DNA of 64,000 bases, taken from an uncultured Bacteroidales bacterium (GTDB lineage: Bacteria; Bacteroidota; Bacteroidia; Bacteroidales; UBA932). This document shows positions 18,335 to 26,671 of this stretch, in pieces (positions within the stretch are counted from its first letter, which is position 1; each line of letters opens with the position of its first letter). The translations under genes were made by a program, and so were the position numbers. The DNA is taken from NCBI GenBank assembly GCA_947306365.1, contig CAMZGD010000002.1:1-64000 (forward strand), read 5' to 3'. The notes below the pieces were generated by a model. The model saw only the letters and a program-made list of their open reading frames with translations. It was not told where the DNA came from and made no database searches.

Positions 18335-19831
18335 TTATCTTTCTTTGTGGACATCGTGTCCTTCGACATAGATGGCGCTGACCGGCCGGGCCGGGCAGTG
18401 GTATTCACAGGCACCGCAGCCGATGCACTGTTCCGGGTTGACGGCGGGCACCCGCAGCGTGTCGTTGTCGGGAGCGGGCACCATCGTGATGGCGCCGACC
18501 GGACAGTGGCGCGCGCAGTTGCCACAGCTGACGCCGTCGCGGCTGGCGACGCAGTTCTCTGGAATCACCACGGCGTGTCCGATCTGGATGGCACTCTTGT
18601 CGGCGGCGCTTTCCACCAGGCGGATGGCGCCGGTAGGGCAGACTTCCGAGCAGCGGGTGCATTCGACGCGGCAGAATCCCTTGTCGAAGTGCATCTCGGG
18701 CTGCATCAGCGTGGCAAGGCGGGCGGAGGGCCGCAGCACGTCGTTCGGGCATTCACTGACACAAAGCTGGCAGGCGGTGCAGTGCTGGTAAAAATGCTTG
18801 CGGCTGACGGCACCGGCCGGAACCGGTGTCACCTCGCGGGGCGGAAGCGTCTTTTCCTGTAGTGCTGCCACCCCTTCGGCGAGCTTCTTCTTTTTGGCTT
18901 CGACAGTTGCGGCGCCGGCCAGGAGGGCGGTGCCGGCCAGGAAGGCCCGCCGCTGTGCATCGTGACTGCGTTCCGTTTCCTTTCCGGTCGGGGCGGAGCC
19001 CTTCTTTCCGCGGACAAGCCGGTAGCTGATCGCGTGGCTGCTGCAGTTTTCGATGCAGTCGAAGCAGGCCACGCAGCGGCTGTAGTCGATGGCGTGGTTC
19101 TTCGTGTCGATGCAGGATGCCTTGCAGCGTTTCCCGCAGAGGGAGCAGTTCACGCATTTGTCCGTGTCGATCACGGGACGGAAGAGCGCGAAGCGCGACA
19201 GCAGGCCGAGCGTCGTGCCGACCGGGCAGACCGTGTTGCACCAGGTCCGTCCGCCGCGCCAGGCCAGGACGACGATGACGATGAGCGTGGCAAGGGCGAC
19301 CAGGAGGACCGGCAGGCTCTTGAGCCAGACTTCCGTAGGGTAAAAGGCATAGCTGCCGAAATGGGCCGCGATGGCGGCCAGCAGGTTGTTGCACCAGCCG
19401 TAGACAGGGGCGAACAGGCTGGTCACGATCCGGCCGTAGGCGCTGTACGGGGCGATGAGGGTGGCGATGGCGTTCAGCCCGGCAACCAGCAGCAGGATGA
19501 ACAGGACCAGCATCCCGTAGCGGAGCCATTTCATTTCTTTTTTATAGGTGAAATGGTTCTTTTTCCCCTTGCGGCGGCCGCTGAGCCACGAAACGATGTC
19601 CTGGAAGACGCCCAGCGGGCAGATGACCGAGCAGTACACCCTTCCGAAGAGCAGGGTGAGTACGGCCAGGCCGGCGATGACGGCGACGTTCAGGGCCAGC
19701 ACGGCCGGCAGCAGCTGGATCTTGGCCATCCAGCCGAACCAGGTATGGACCGCTCCCGTGAAGTCGAGGAACAGCAGTGTGATCAGCGTGAAGAACAGCA
19801 CGGCTGCTACGATTCGGATAGTTCGAAGCAT
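18335..19831 (-). CDS. NapH-like membrane 4Fe-4S polyferredoxin
   Basis: N-terminal TM helices with FGRVYCSVICPLGVFQD and RTWCNTVCPVGT; multiple CxxCxxCxxxC motifs. Confidence 0.9.
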   Translation of the reverse strand: MLRTIRIVAAVLFFTLITLLFLDFTGAVHTWFGWMAKIQLLPAVLALNVAVIAGLAVLTLLFGRVYCSVICPLGVFQDIVSWLSGRRKGKKNHFTYKKEMKWLRYGMLVLFILLLVAGLNAIATLIAPYSAYGRIVTSLFAPVYGWCNNLLAAIAAHFGSYAFYPTEVWLKSLPVLLVALATLIVIVVLAWRGGRTWCNTVCPVGTTLGLLSRFALFRPVIDTDKCVNCSLCGKRCKASCIDTKNHAIDYSRCVACFDCIENCSSHAISYRLVRGKKGSAPTGKETERSHDAQRRAFLAGTALLAGAATVEAKKKKLAEGVAALQEKTLPPREVTPVPAGAVSRKHFYQHCTACQLCVSECPNDVLRPSARLATLMQPEMHFDKGFCRVECTRCSEVCPTGAIRLVESAADKSAIQIGHAVVIPENCVASRDGVSCGNCARHCPVGAITMVPAPDNDTLRVPAVNPEQCIGCGACEYHCPARPVSAIYVEGHDVHKER

Positions 19832-19896
19832 GTTGTTGATTTTTTTACAAAGATAGCCGAAAAAGTGAAGTACACGCAAAAAGTTGACTTTCCATA

Positions 19897-19927
19897 TTTG
19901 AATTCCCAAAAAAGATTCCTAACTTTG
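19897..19927 (+). promoter_or_regulatory. Bacteroidota-type promoter TTTG-N19-TAACTTTG
   Basis: Match to consensus spacing upstream of 20009 CDS. Confidence 0.75.
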
Positions 19928-20008
19928 GGGTTGCTAAGTATGTTAGGATGATACCGTACTGGGCAAATTTGTGTAAATAATTAATAATTAACTAAATAAA
20001 CAAAAAAC

Positions 20009-21481
20009 ATGAAAAAATTGAGTACCTTGTTCGCAGCGGTGGCTTTGCTGCTCGTTGCAACATTCTCTGCTTCTGCAGTGGAAAACGCTTACAAGGTCGG
20101 CAACGGTAAAGTTACGGTAACGATCTCCGATCTTGCTCCGAACGCTGACGGTACGGCGCTCATCGCCTGCTACAACATCGACGTGGCGGCCGATGCCATC
20201 GACGAATGCTCTTCGCTGGTTCTCACCCCGCTGGTGCGTGACAACAACAATAACAAGAAGCTGATCGAGATGATCGTGGTCAACGGCGAGTCCCGGAGAA
20301 TCAATACCGAGTGGCTGCAGCGCGTATGCTACGGCGTGTGCGATCCCAACAGCGTCCGTTTCTTCACCGTGAAGGAAGGCGAGGCGCTGCACGTGAAGAC
20401 CTGCACGCAGGTTCCGTATGAGGAATGGATGGACGACGGCGCCGCCTTCTATGTGACGACCCAGAAGGCCACCTACAAGCCGAACTGCATCCACAACTAT
20501 CCGGGCGAGGAATACATCTGCGACATCCCGTATCTCTCCGAGCCGCTCGTGGTCGATCCGGTTCTCGCTCCTGTTCCGATGGAAGCCAATCTGGAAGGTA
20601 CCCGCGTCCTCCGCACGAAACTCTTCTATCCGGTCAACGTGACCAAGAAGGTGGACAACTATCTCGAGAACGCCGAAGCGCTCGCGCTCCTCAAGACGCT
20701 CGACCAGGGTAACTTCGAAGTCACCTCCGTCTCGATCGAGGGCTGGGCTTCTCCGGAAGCGACGGTTCCTTACAACCAGAACCTCTCCAACAACCGTGCG
20801 AAGACGGTCAAGAACATCATCTCCGAGCAGTACAGCTTCCCGCAGGATGTCTATTCCGTGAAGGGCAACGGTGAGTACTGGGATTCCGTGATCGACTATG
20901 TCGACAACACCGAAGAGCCGATCGTGGCCGAGAACCGTGCCGCCATCCAGGAAGCCATCGCAGCCAACGGCGACCTCGACAAGCGTGAGGCAGCCATCAA
21001 GAAGATCGCCGGCGGCAAGCCGTACAAGGCCATCTTCGACGCCGTCTATCCGCGCAGCCGTTTCGCCGAGGCTGTCGTGACCTTCCGCAACAAGGGCTAC
21101 AACAAGGCCGATGCAATGGCGCTCTACAATGCCGACCCGGCTCACATCTCCGCCGATGAATACGTGCTGATGATTCAGGACAATGCACCGCAGAATGTGA
21201 TCGACAGCGCCGTCGAACTCTATCCGAACGATCCGCGCGTGGCCGCCGTGGCCGCTGAGCGTGCGTTTGCCGACGGCAACATCGACAAGGCCATCGAGCT
21301 CTACAAGAAGGCCGGCAACTCCGAGGAAGTGATGAACAACCTCGCTTGCTGCTACCTCAAGAAGGGTGACTTCGACAACGCGAAGGCCTGCCTGGAGAAA
21401 GCCGAGAACCTCAAGATTGCGGAAACCAACGCCAACGAGCTCCGCAAGGTGTATCTCAACAACAAGTTCTTCGGCAAATAA
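20009..21481 (+). CDS. DUF3868/OmpA-like domain protein with C-terminal TPR, exported
   Basis: Signal peptide; OmpA-like EGWASPEATVPYNQNLSNNRAKTVKNII; TPR-like C-terminus. Confidence 0.72.
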   Translation: MKKLSTLFAAVALLLVATFSASAVENAYKVGNGKVTVTISDLAPNADGTALIACYNIDVAADAIDECSSLVLTPLVRDNNNNKKLIEMIVVNGESRRINTEWLQRVCYGVCDPNSVRFFTVKEGEALHVKTCTQVPYEEWMDDGAAFYVTTQKATYKPNCIHNYPGEEYICDIPYLSEPLVVDPVLAPVPMEANLEGTRVLRTKLFYPVNVTKKVDNYLENAEALALLKTLDQGNFEVTSVSIEGWASPEATVPYNQNLSNNRAKTVKNIISEQYSFPQDVYSVKGNGEYWDSVIDYVDNTEEPIVAENRAAIQEAIAANGDLDKREAAIKKIAGGKPYKAIFDAVYPRSRFAEAVVTFRNKGYNKADAMALYNADPAHISADEYVLMIQDNAPQNVIDSAVELYPNDPRVAAVAAERAFADGNIDKAIELYKKAGNSEEVMNNLACCYLKKGDFDNAKACLEKAENLKIAETNANELRKVYLNNKFFGK

Positions 21482-21508
21482 TTGCTGAAGCCTTGTCAGG
21501 CTGAACCG

Positions 21509-21542
21509 AAGGGGGAGGGTCGCCCGACCTTCCCCCTTTTTT
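21509..21542 (+). terminator. Rho-independent terminator
   Basis: AAGGGGGAGGGTC-gcc-cGACCTTCCCCCTTTTTT. Confidence 0.88.
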
Positions 21543-21565
21543 CAAACCGGGGACCCGTCCCCGAC

Positions 21566-21650
21566 GCCTTGGTGGTGGAATGGTAGACACGAGGGACTTA
21601 AAATCCCTTGGCCCGAAACGGCCGTGCGGGTTCGAGTCCCGCCCGGGGCA
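21566..21650 (+). tRNA. tRNA-Leu (anticodon TAA)
   Basis: Acceptor GCCTTGG/CCGGGGC, anticodon arm AGGGA-CTTAAAA-TCCCT, long variable arm, T-arm GCGGG-TTCGAGT-CCCGC; CCA not encoded. Confidence 0.95.
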
Positions 21651-21696
21651 CAAAAATAGACCGGCTCGCGAGCCGGTCTATTTTTGTGCCCCGGGC
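21641..21696. terminator. Perfect 56-nt palindrome overlapping the tRNA-Leu 3' end; probable terminator
   Basis: GCCCGGGGCACAAAAATAGACCGGCTCG followed by its exact reverse complement. Confidence 0.9.
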
Positions 21697-21743
21697 ACCG
21701 TTTCTACGGGTGGCACAGCCCCCCGAAGCCCCTCGGCCTTCGG

Positions 21744-21826
21744 CCGTCCACGCTGGAGGCCGTTTTTGTGGACGGAGTTTTGTTTTTCGGCCGTCCGTCC
21801 ACGTTTGAGGCTGTTTTTGTGGACGG
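21744..21826. repeat. Two tandem CCGTCCAC...GTGGACGG hairpins
   Basis: 21744-21775 and 21795-21826. Confidence 0.85.
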
Positions 21827-21834
21827 GAGACGGT

Positions 21835-22899
21835 TTAATGGGCAGCAATCTGGTGGAGATAGCCGGAGAACTCCTCAGAACGCGATTCCAGGAGGCCGTG
21901 CGTGGCATTTTTCATCACGAACAGCTGCTTTTTGGGAGCGTTCACCTGCTTGAAATACTCGCAGGCAATCTCGAAGTTGGTCTGATAATCCATGTCGCCA
22001 TTTATGTTATAATAGGGCATGGCATAATCGTATCTTCCCAGCAAAGACATCTCTTTTAATCCTTTGGCTGCCGCAAGAGGCATGTACTGTTCGAATACAT
22101 CCTCCTGGGAATTGAGAAAAGTCCGGATACCCCCCAGCGAGTAGCAGGAATTGAACAGAACCGTAGTAAGCAGGTTATAATCGGTGCCGTCCTTCATCAT
22201 CCCATAGCCGTATCTCTTCATTATGGCGTTTCTCAAATCGAATACCTCCGAGTCTCCCGCGTTCCTGTTCGGCGCCCATTTTTCCACCATCTCGCGCCCT
22301 TCCGGATCGTTTTCCGACCAGGTCAAGGCGGCTTCGTACAGCCGGTTTTCATTCTCTTCCCAGTCGATGAACTGCCCCGTGCCGATGAAGGCGTCGTAGT
22401 AATCCGGGTGGGCGAGGGCCAGGTTGGCACCGAAATACGAACCCCAGGAGTGCCCCAGGAGCGTAATCTTTTCCACCTGCAGATAGTCGCGCAGGAACTC
22501 GGTCATGGCTTTTCCGTCCTGCATCAAAATGCCGGCCGTGATGGTTTGCGGATGCTCCTTGTCGTAGCTCTTTCCGCATCCGCGCTGATCCCATGTGACG
22601 ACGGTATAGACATCTGCCCACTTACGCGTAAAAGCATAATCATAAAGACTCGAGGCGCTCCCGGGCCCGCCGTGCAGATAGAGCAGGACAGGATTATCCA
22701 TGTCTTTTCCGTAGATGCTTATCCACTGCTTCGACCCGTTGATATCGACGTACATCGACTTGTTGATGCCACCCTTGGGCGTAATCTTATTTACACCCTG
22801 GCCGATCCACCGGGTGGCGAAGAATAGCACGACGAGCGAGAGAAGGACAATTCCCACCCATTTCAGAATCTTTAACGAAACTTTAGCAATACGGTTCAT
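21835..22899 (-). CDS. Alpha/beta hydrolase (prolyl aminopeptidase-like)
   Basis: LYLHGGPGSASS, LLGHSWGSYFG, THGLLESRSEEF. Confidence 0.9.
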   Translation of the reverse strand: MNRIAKVSLKILKWVGIVLLSLVVLFFATRWIGQGVNKITPKGGINKSMYVDINGSKQWISIYGKDMDNPVLLYLHGGPGSASSLYDYAFTRKWADVYTVVTWDQRGCGKSYDKEHPQTITAGILMQDGKAMTEFLRDYLQVEKITLLGHSWGSYFGANLALAHPDYYDAFIGTGQFIDWEENENRLYEAALTWSENDPEGREMVEKWAPNRNAGDSEVFDLRNAIMKRYGYGMMKDGTDYNLLTTVLFNSCYSLGGIRTFLNSQEDVFEQYMPLAAAKGLKEMSLLGRYDYAMPYYNINGDMDYQTNFEIACEYFKQVNAPKKQLFVMKNATHGLLESRSEEFSGYLHQIAAH

Positions 22900-22911
22900 A
22901 TCAGCTTAGTC

Positions 22912-23208
22912 TTATAGGTGTCTTTGATAGTCCATCTTCTCATGGAGAATACGATCTACACAGATGGAACCATCTTGGTATTTCTTGTAGAAAACGATGT
23001 GATGCCCGATTTTGTAACCAGATAGCCCAGGCTTTATGACATCATATCCCTTTTCAAGGAAAACGGGCAAACTGTTCAACCCTTGAATAGTGGTGTAAAT
23101 CTGCCGATAATAAATGACAGCCTGTTCTTCTGACCAGGTTTCAACGGTATAGTCCCAAATGCTGTCCAGATCGGCAATGGCCTTTCTGGATAATCTGATC
23201 TTAGCCAT
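22912..23208 (-). CDS. RelE/ParE family toxin
   Basis: 98 aa; LSRKAIADLDSIWDYTVETWSEEQAVIYYRQI; overlaps antitoxin gene. Confidence 0.9.
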   Translation of the reverse strand: MAKIRLSRKAIADLDSIWDYTVETWSEEQAVIYYRQIYTTIQGLNSLPVFLEKGYDVIKPGLSGYKIGHHIVFYKKYQDGSICVDRILHEKMDYQRHL

Positions 23209-23449
23209 TCTTCTTCCGTTTTGCCTTCAACTCCTCCAAGTGGGACTCGAAGTCAAAGTCTTCGACATACCCGCTTGCTTCGCCTTCCTCTATGGCAGCA
23301 CGGAGAGCCGCTATTTTTTGCTCATCCTCCTCCAGCCTCCTGAGCCCGGCACGAATCACCTCGCTGGCGTTTGTATAGCGACCGCCCTGGACGCTGGCTT
23401 GGATAAATGCGTCGAAATGAGATCCTAATGCAACAGTAGTTGTTTTCAT
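23201..23449 (-). CDS. ParD-like type II antitoxin
   Basis: 82 aa; VALGSHFDAFIQASVQGGRYTNASEVIRAGLRRLEEDE. Confidence 0.92.
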   Translation of the reverse strand: MKTTTVALGSHFDAFIQASVQGGRYTNASEVIRAGLRRLEEDEQKIAALRAAIEEGEASGYVEDFDFESHLEELKAKRKKNG

Positions 23450-23471
23450 TTCAATCTATATTTGCCACAAA

Positions 23472-23490
23472 TATAAGAAATATTCTTATA
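23472..23490. promoter_or_regulatory. Candidate TA operator palindrome
   Basis: TATAAGAA-ata-TTCTTATA 23 bp upstream of antitoxin start. Confidence 0.6.
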
Positions 23491-23689
23491 CCTAACAACT
23501 GTTTTCACTCCACATCATTGTGGACCACAAAAAAGTGGACCAACTCGCATTGATAGATTATTCGGTCGCATTTGGTCGCATTTTCCGCTCATTATTTGAA
23601 TACACTGGTGGTTTGATTCAACCACTTGATAGACAAAACCTTCAGTAGCCACCAAGAATACACGATAGCCACCAGTCTTCTAGCTCCTG

Positions 23690-23824
23690 CTCGAGGCACG
23701 AAAAATAGACCGGCTCGCGAGCCGGTCTATTTTTGTGCCTGAGGCACCTTTTCTACGTGTGGCACAGCCCCCCGAACCCCCTCGGCCTTTGGCCGTCCAC
23801 GCTGGAGGCCTTTTTTGTGGACGG
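23690..23824. repeat. Second copy of tRNA-adjacent palindrome/GC-box/hairpin repeat
   Basis: Near-identical to 21647-21775; core AAAAATAGACCGGCTCGCGAGCCGGTCTATTTTT at 23701-23734. Confidence 0.92.
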
Positions 23825-23832
23825 GAAACTGA

Positions 23833-24102
23833 TTAATAGGCGGCAATCCGATGGAGATAGCTTGAGAACTCCTCTGAGCGAGATGCCAGAAGGCCATGCG
23901 TGTCGTCTTTCATGACGAACATATGTTTCACGGATGCCTGATCTTTTTCAAAATACTCGCAGGCAAGCGAATAATTAGCTTGATAGTCGAGATTGCCGTT
24001 GATGTTGTAAAATGGCATCGTGTAGTCGTATCTTCCCAGGAGAGACATCTCCTTGAATCCAACCGACGCCATAAAGACCGAAAAGGGTGCGAAAGCGTCC
24101 AT
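23833..24102 (-). pseudogene. C-terminal remnant of alpha/beta hydrolase paralogous to 21835-22899
   Basis: FKEMSLLGRYDYTMPFYNINGNLDYQ...THGLLASRSEEFSSYLHRIAAY aligns with the intact copy; N-terminal domain and catalytic Ser motif absent. Confidence 0.88.
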
Positions 24103-24147
24103 CCCATCTTTCGTATTTTTTGTTAAAAATGACGCCCTGGCGGAGAC

Positions 24148-26457
24148 TCAGAATTCGATCTTGTAGGCTAGGTTGGGGAGGGAGAGCGTGAATGCGCCCG
24201 GTTCAACCATGCCGGTGCGCTCATTGTATTCGTGTCCGTAGTAGCTGGGCGTGCCGGTGGCGTTGATGTGCTTGATGGAAAACTCGTGCGTACAATGGCG
24301 GGTGTTCAGGCGGTAAGCGATCGTATAGTGCAGGATGAACATGGGCGGATACTGCTCTTCAAAGGCACGGGTGTCATCGTACCGGACCGTATGGGACGTG
24401 TCGGCCCTTGTCGCTTCCAGGTCAACGGGAGAGGTGCGGTCTCCACCTTGAAAGGTTGCTTTCAGGTTCACGGAAAACACCCGGCGTCCACTCTGGAATT
24501 CCCATTCCTTTCCAGCAAGTCCGTTCAGGATATATCCCCGGTCATACCGCGTGCTGTGCCAGATCCCATCGCCTCCTGCATATGTTGACGATAACAGGGA
24601 GGCACTGGCCATCCCGTACCATCCGCCGGCCAAATAGCGTTCCAGCGTAATGTCCAGCCCGTAGTTCCGCCCTAGTCCGTCATTCTCAAGTGCCTTGTCC
24701 AGGAAGAAATCGACCCGGTTGAGAACGCTGTAGGAAGTGCCCGCCTCCACGGGCACATCGAACAGGTACTGGTAGTACGGTTCCACCTTCAGGTTCCAGT
24801 TTTCGGCTGGCTTCCATCCCCAGGAAAGCATCAGGTGATGGGCTTTGGTAAACCCCAGGTTCCGGTTCACGTAGGCATCGTCAATTTTGACAAAATAGAC
24901 GTCCGTCTTTTCGGCACGGCTGTGAAGGCCGTATCCGGCACTGACAGTCATTGCATCCGTCGGCTGCCAGACGATTCCCAACCGGGGCTCCAGCACCTGC
25001 GATCCGTTAAGGCCCAGATACTGGTAATTCAAGCCGAAATGCAACGTCCATGCTAAGGACGGGCGCCAGGAATGGGAGGTGTACGCTTTCAGGAGGCCGC
25101 TGTGTCCGTTTCCGTCATAGACCTGCAGCAGGGGTGTCATCCCCAGTCCGGGCGCCATGTCCATATTCATGGCATAGAACATCTGTGTGTACTGGATGCC
25201 GGCCTGTGCGGTAAGGCGCGCCGAACATTTGTGTGTATAAGCACTCTTGGCGATCAGGTTCGTGTAGTCGTGAAGAATGTTCATGTAAGGGGAAAGTGTC
25301 CTGGCTTCGTTCCACCACTCCTCGCCGGAGTCTTCTTTGAAATAGTTTGTGGCCAGCGTCGATTTCAACGTCCCTTTCCCCAGGAACAGCGTATGGGTGA
25401 GACCCCCCGCAAACATCCACTGTCGGGCATACGACTGCATATAGTCTTTCCGGTACTGCCGCTTTTCCTCCGGCGTAAAGGATTCATAGCGGTCAATCAG
25501 CCCCGTTCCCCACAAAGCGAAGGTGCCGGCTTTCCCGGCAGGCAGGTTTACCTTGAAATTCAGATCCTGGTAATGAAGTGACTGTCCGTCCATATCGATC
25601 AGCCCGAGCTGGTCCACCAGACCCGTCAAGGAATACCGGTAATTAACGATATAGGAACCCCCTTTTCGGTTGACAGGCCCTTCGGATGCGAGGTCGATGC
25701 CTGCCACGCCCACTTGTGCCGTATGCTCGTGGGTGCAGGCATTGCCGGTCTTGAGCTTTATATCAAAGACACCGGAAACGGCGTTGCTGTACTCCGCAGG
25801 GAAGGCGCTCGTCAGAAAGTCGGAATTGCCGATGACCTGGGCGCTCAGCGAGGAAAAGATACCGCCACCCAGCGCGGAGATATCGGCAAAATGGTTGGGA
25901 TTGGGGATTTCCACGCCCTCCAGACACCATAGAAGCAGGTGCGGCGCGTTACCGTGAATGGAGATCCCATTTGTCGTGCCTCCGGAGGAAACGCCGGCGA
26001 ATGCCGTTGCCAGCCGTGCCGGATCGTCGAAGCCGCCGGCATAGCGGGCTGCTTCCTCTACAGAGAACATCCTGCCGCCAACCGAAACCATTCTGTTCAG
26101 CGGTTGCATCTTGTTGATCTGTGGACGTACTACGGCCGCTTCCAACTGTTCCGGGGATTCGGTAAGCCGGACGTCCAGCACGGTTTCCTTTGCGGCCGTC
26201 ACAGAGATTTCCTTAAAGATGGCGCTTTCATATCCGAAGCAGGAGACTTCAATGGTATGGCGTCCAAGCGAGACTCCGGACAGAAGGAAGATTCCGTCCT
26301 CGTCTGTCTGAACGCCAGCCTGTTCGCCAATCAGTCGGACAAAGGCAAAGGGGATTGTTTCGCCGGAGGCCGCATCGCGGATGCTGCCGCGTATGACTTG
26401 GGCAGGGAGGCTTGCACAGGCAAGCAGCAGAAATAAGGTAAGCGTAACTGTTTTCAT
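24148..26457 (-). CDS. TonB-dependent receptor with N-terminal carboxypeptidase-like domain
   Basis: Signal peptide; GSIRDAASGETIPFAFVRLIGEQAGVQTDEDGIF; plug GISIHGNAPHLLLWCLEGVEIPNPNHF. Confidence 0.9.
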   Translation of the reverse strand: MKTVTLTLFLLLACASLPAQVIRGSIRDAASGETIPFAFVRLIGEQAGVQTDEDGIFLLSGVSLGRHTIEVSCFGYESAIFKEISVTAAKETVLDVRLTESPEQLEAAVVRPQINKMQPLNRMVSVGGRMFSVEEAARYAGGFDDPARLATAFAGVSSGGTTNGISIHGNAPHLLLWCLEGVEIPNPNHFADISALGGGIFSSLSAQVIGNSDFLTSAFPAEYSNAVSGVFDIKLKTGNACTHEHTAQVGVAGIDLASEGPVNRKGGSYIVNYRYSLTGLVDQLGLIDMDGQSLHYQDLNFKVNLPAGKAGTFALWGTGLIDRYESFTPEEKRQYRKDYMQSYARQWMFAGGLTHTLFLGKGTLKSTLATNYFKEDSGEEWWNEARTLSPYMNILHDYTNLIAKSAYTHKCSARLTAQAGIQYTQMFYAMNMDMAPGLGMTPLLQVYDGNGHSGLLKAYTSHSWRPSLAWTLHFGLNYQYLGLNGSQVLEPRLGIVWQPTDAMTVSAGYGLHSRAEKTDVYFVKIDDAYVNRNLGFTKAHHLMLSWGWKPAENWNLKVEPYYQYLFDVPVEAGTSYSVLNRVDFFLDKALENDGLGRNYGLDITLERYLAGGWYGMASASLLSSTYAGGDGIWHSTRYDRGYILNGLAGKEWEFQSGRRVFSVNLKATFQGGDRTSPVDLEATRADTSHTVRYDDTRAFEEQYPPMFILHYTIAYRLNTRHCTHEFSIKHINATGTPSYYGHEYNERTGMVEPGAFTLSLPNLAYKIEF

Positions 26458-26537
26458 TCGTTTTTTTCTGCAAAGAAGATGCTTTCCGGCCCAAATGTCA
26501 AGAAAGCGCTGTTTACATAGCGTTTGATTTCCGCTAT

Positions 26538-26569
26538 TTTGCGTAGCATCCGAAAAACGCGTATCTTTG
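26538..26569 (+). promoter_or_regulatory. Bacteroidota-type promoter TTTG-N20-TATCTTTG
   Basis: Consensus match upstream of HTH gene; followed by TGCTAC-ggaaa-GTAGCA hairpin. Confidence 0.7.
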
Positions 26570-26671
26570 CTACGGAAAGTAGCATAATAATCGGGCGATG
26601 GAAAGAAGGGATGCTTGTGGCTTGTCGTCCGATGCGCTAGTTTTGCATCAGAAATAAAAAAAGATACTCGT

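Noticed and set aside
23560-23585. Tandem GGTCGCATTT repeats as a CRISPR seed
   Set aside because: Only two abutting 10-nt units, no spacers, no cas genes.
21650-24150. Integrated mobile island at tRNA-Leu
   Set aside because: No integrase and no clear att direct repeat of the tRNA 3' end; kept only as a local duplication with a TA module.
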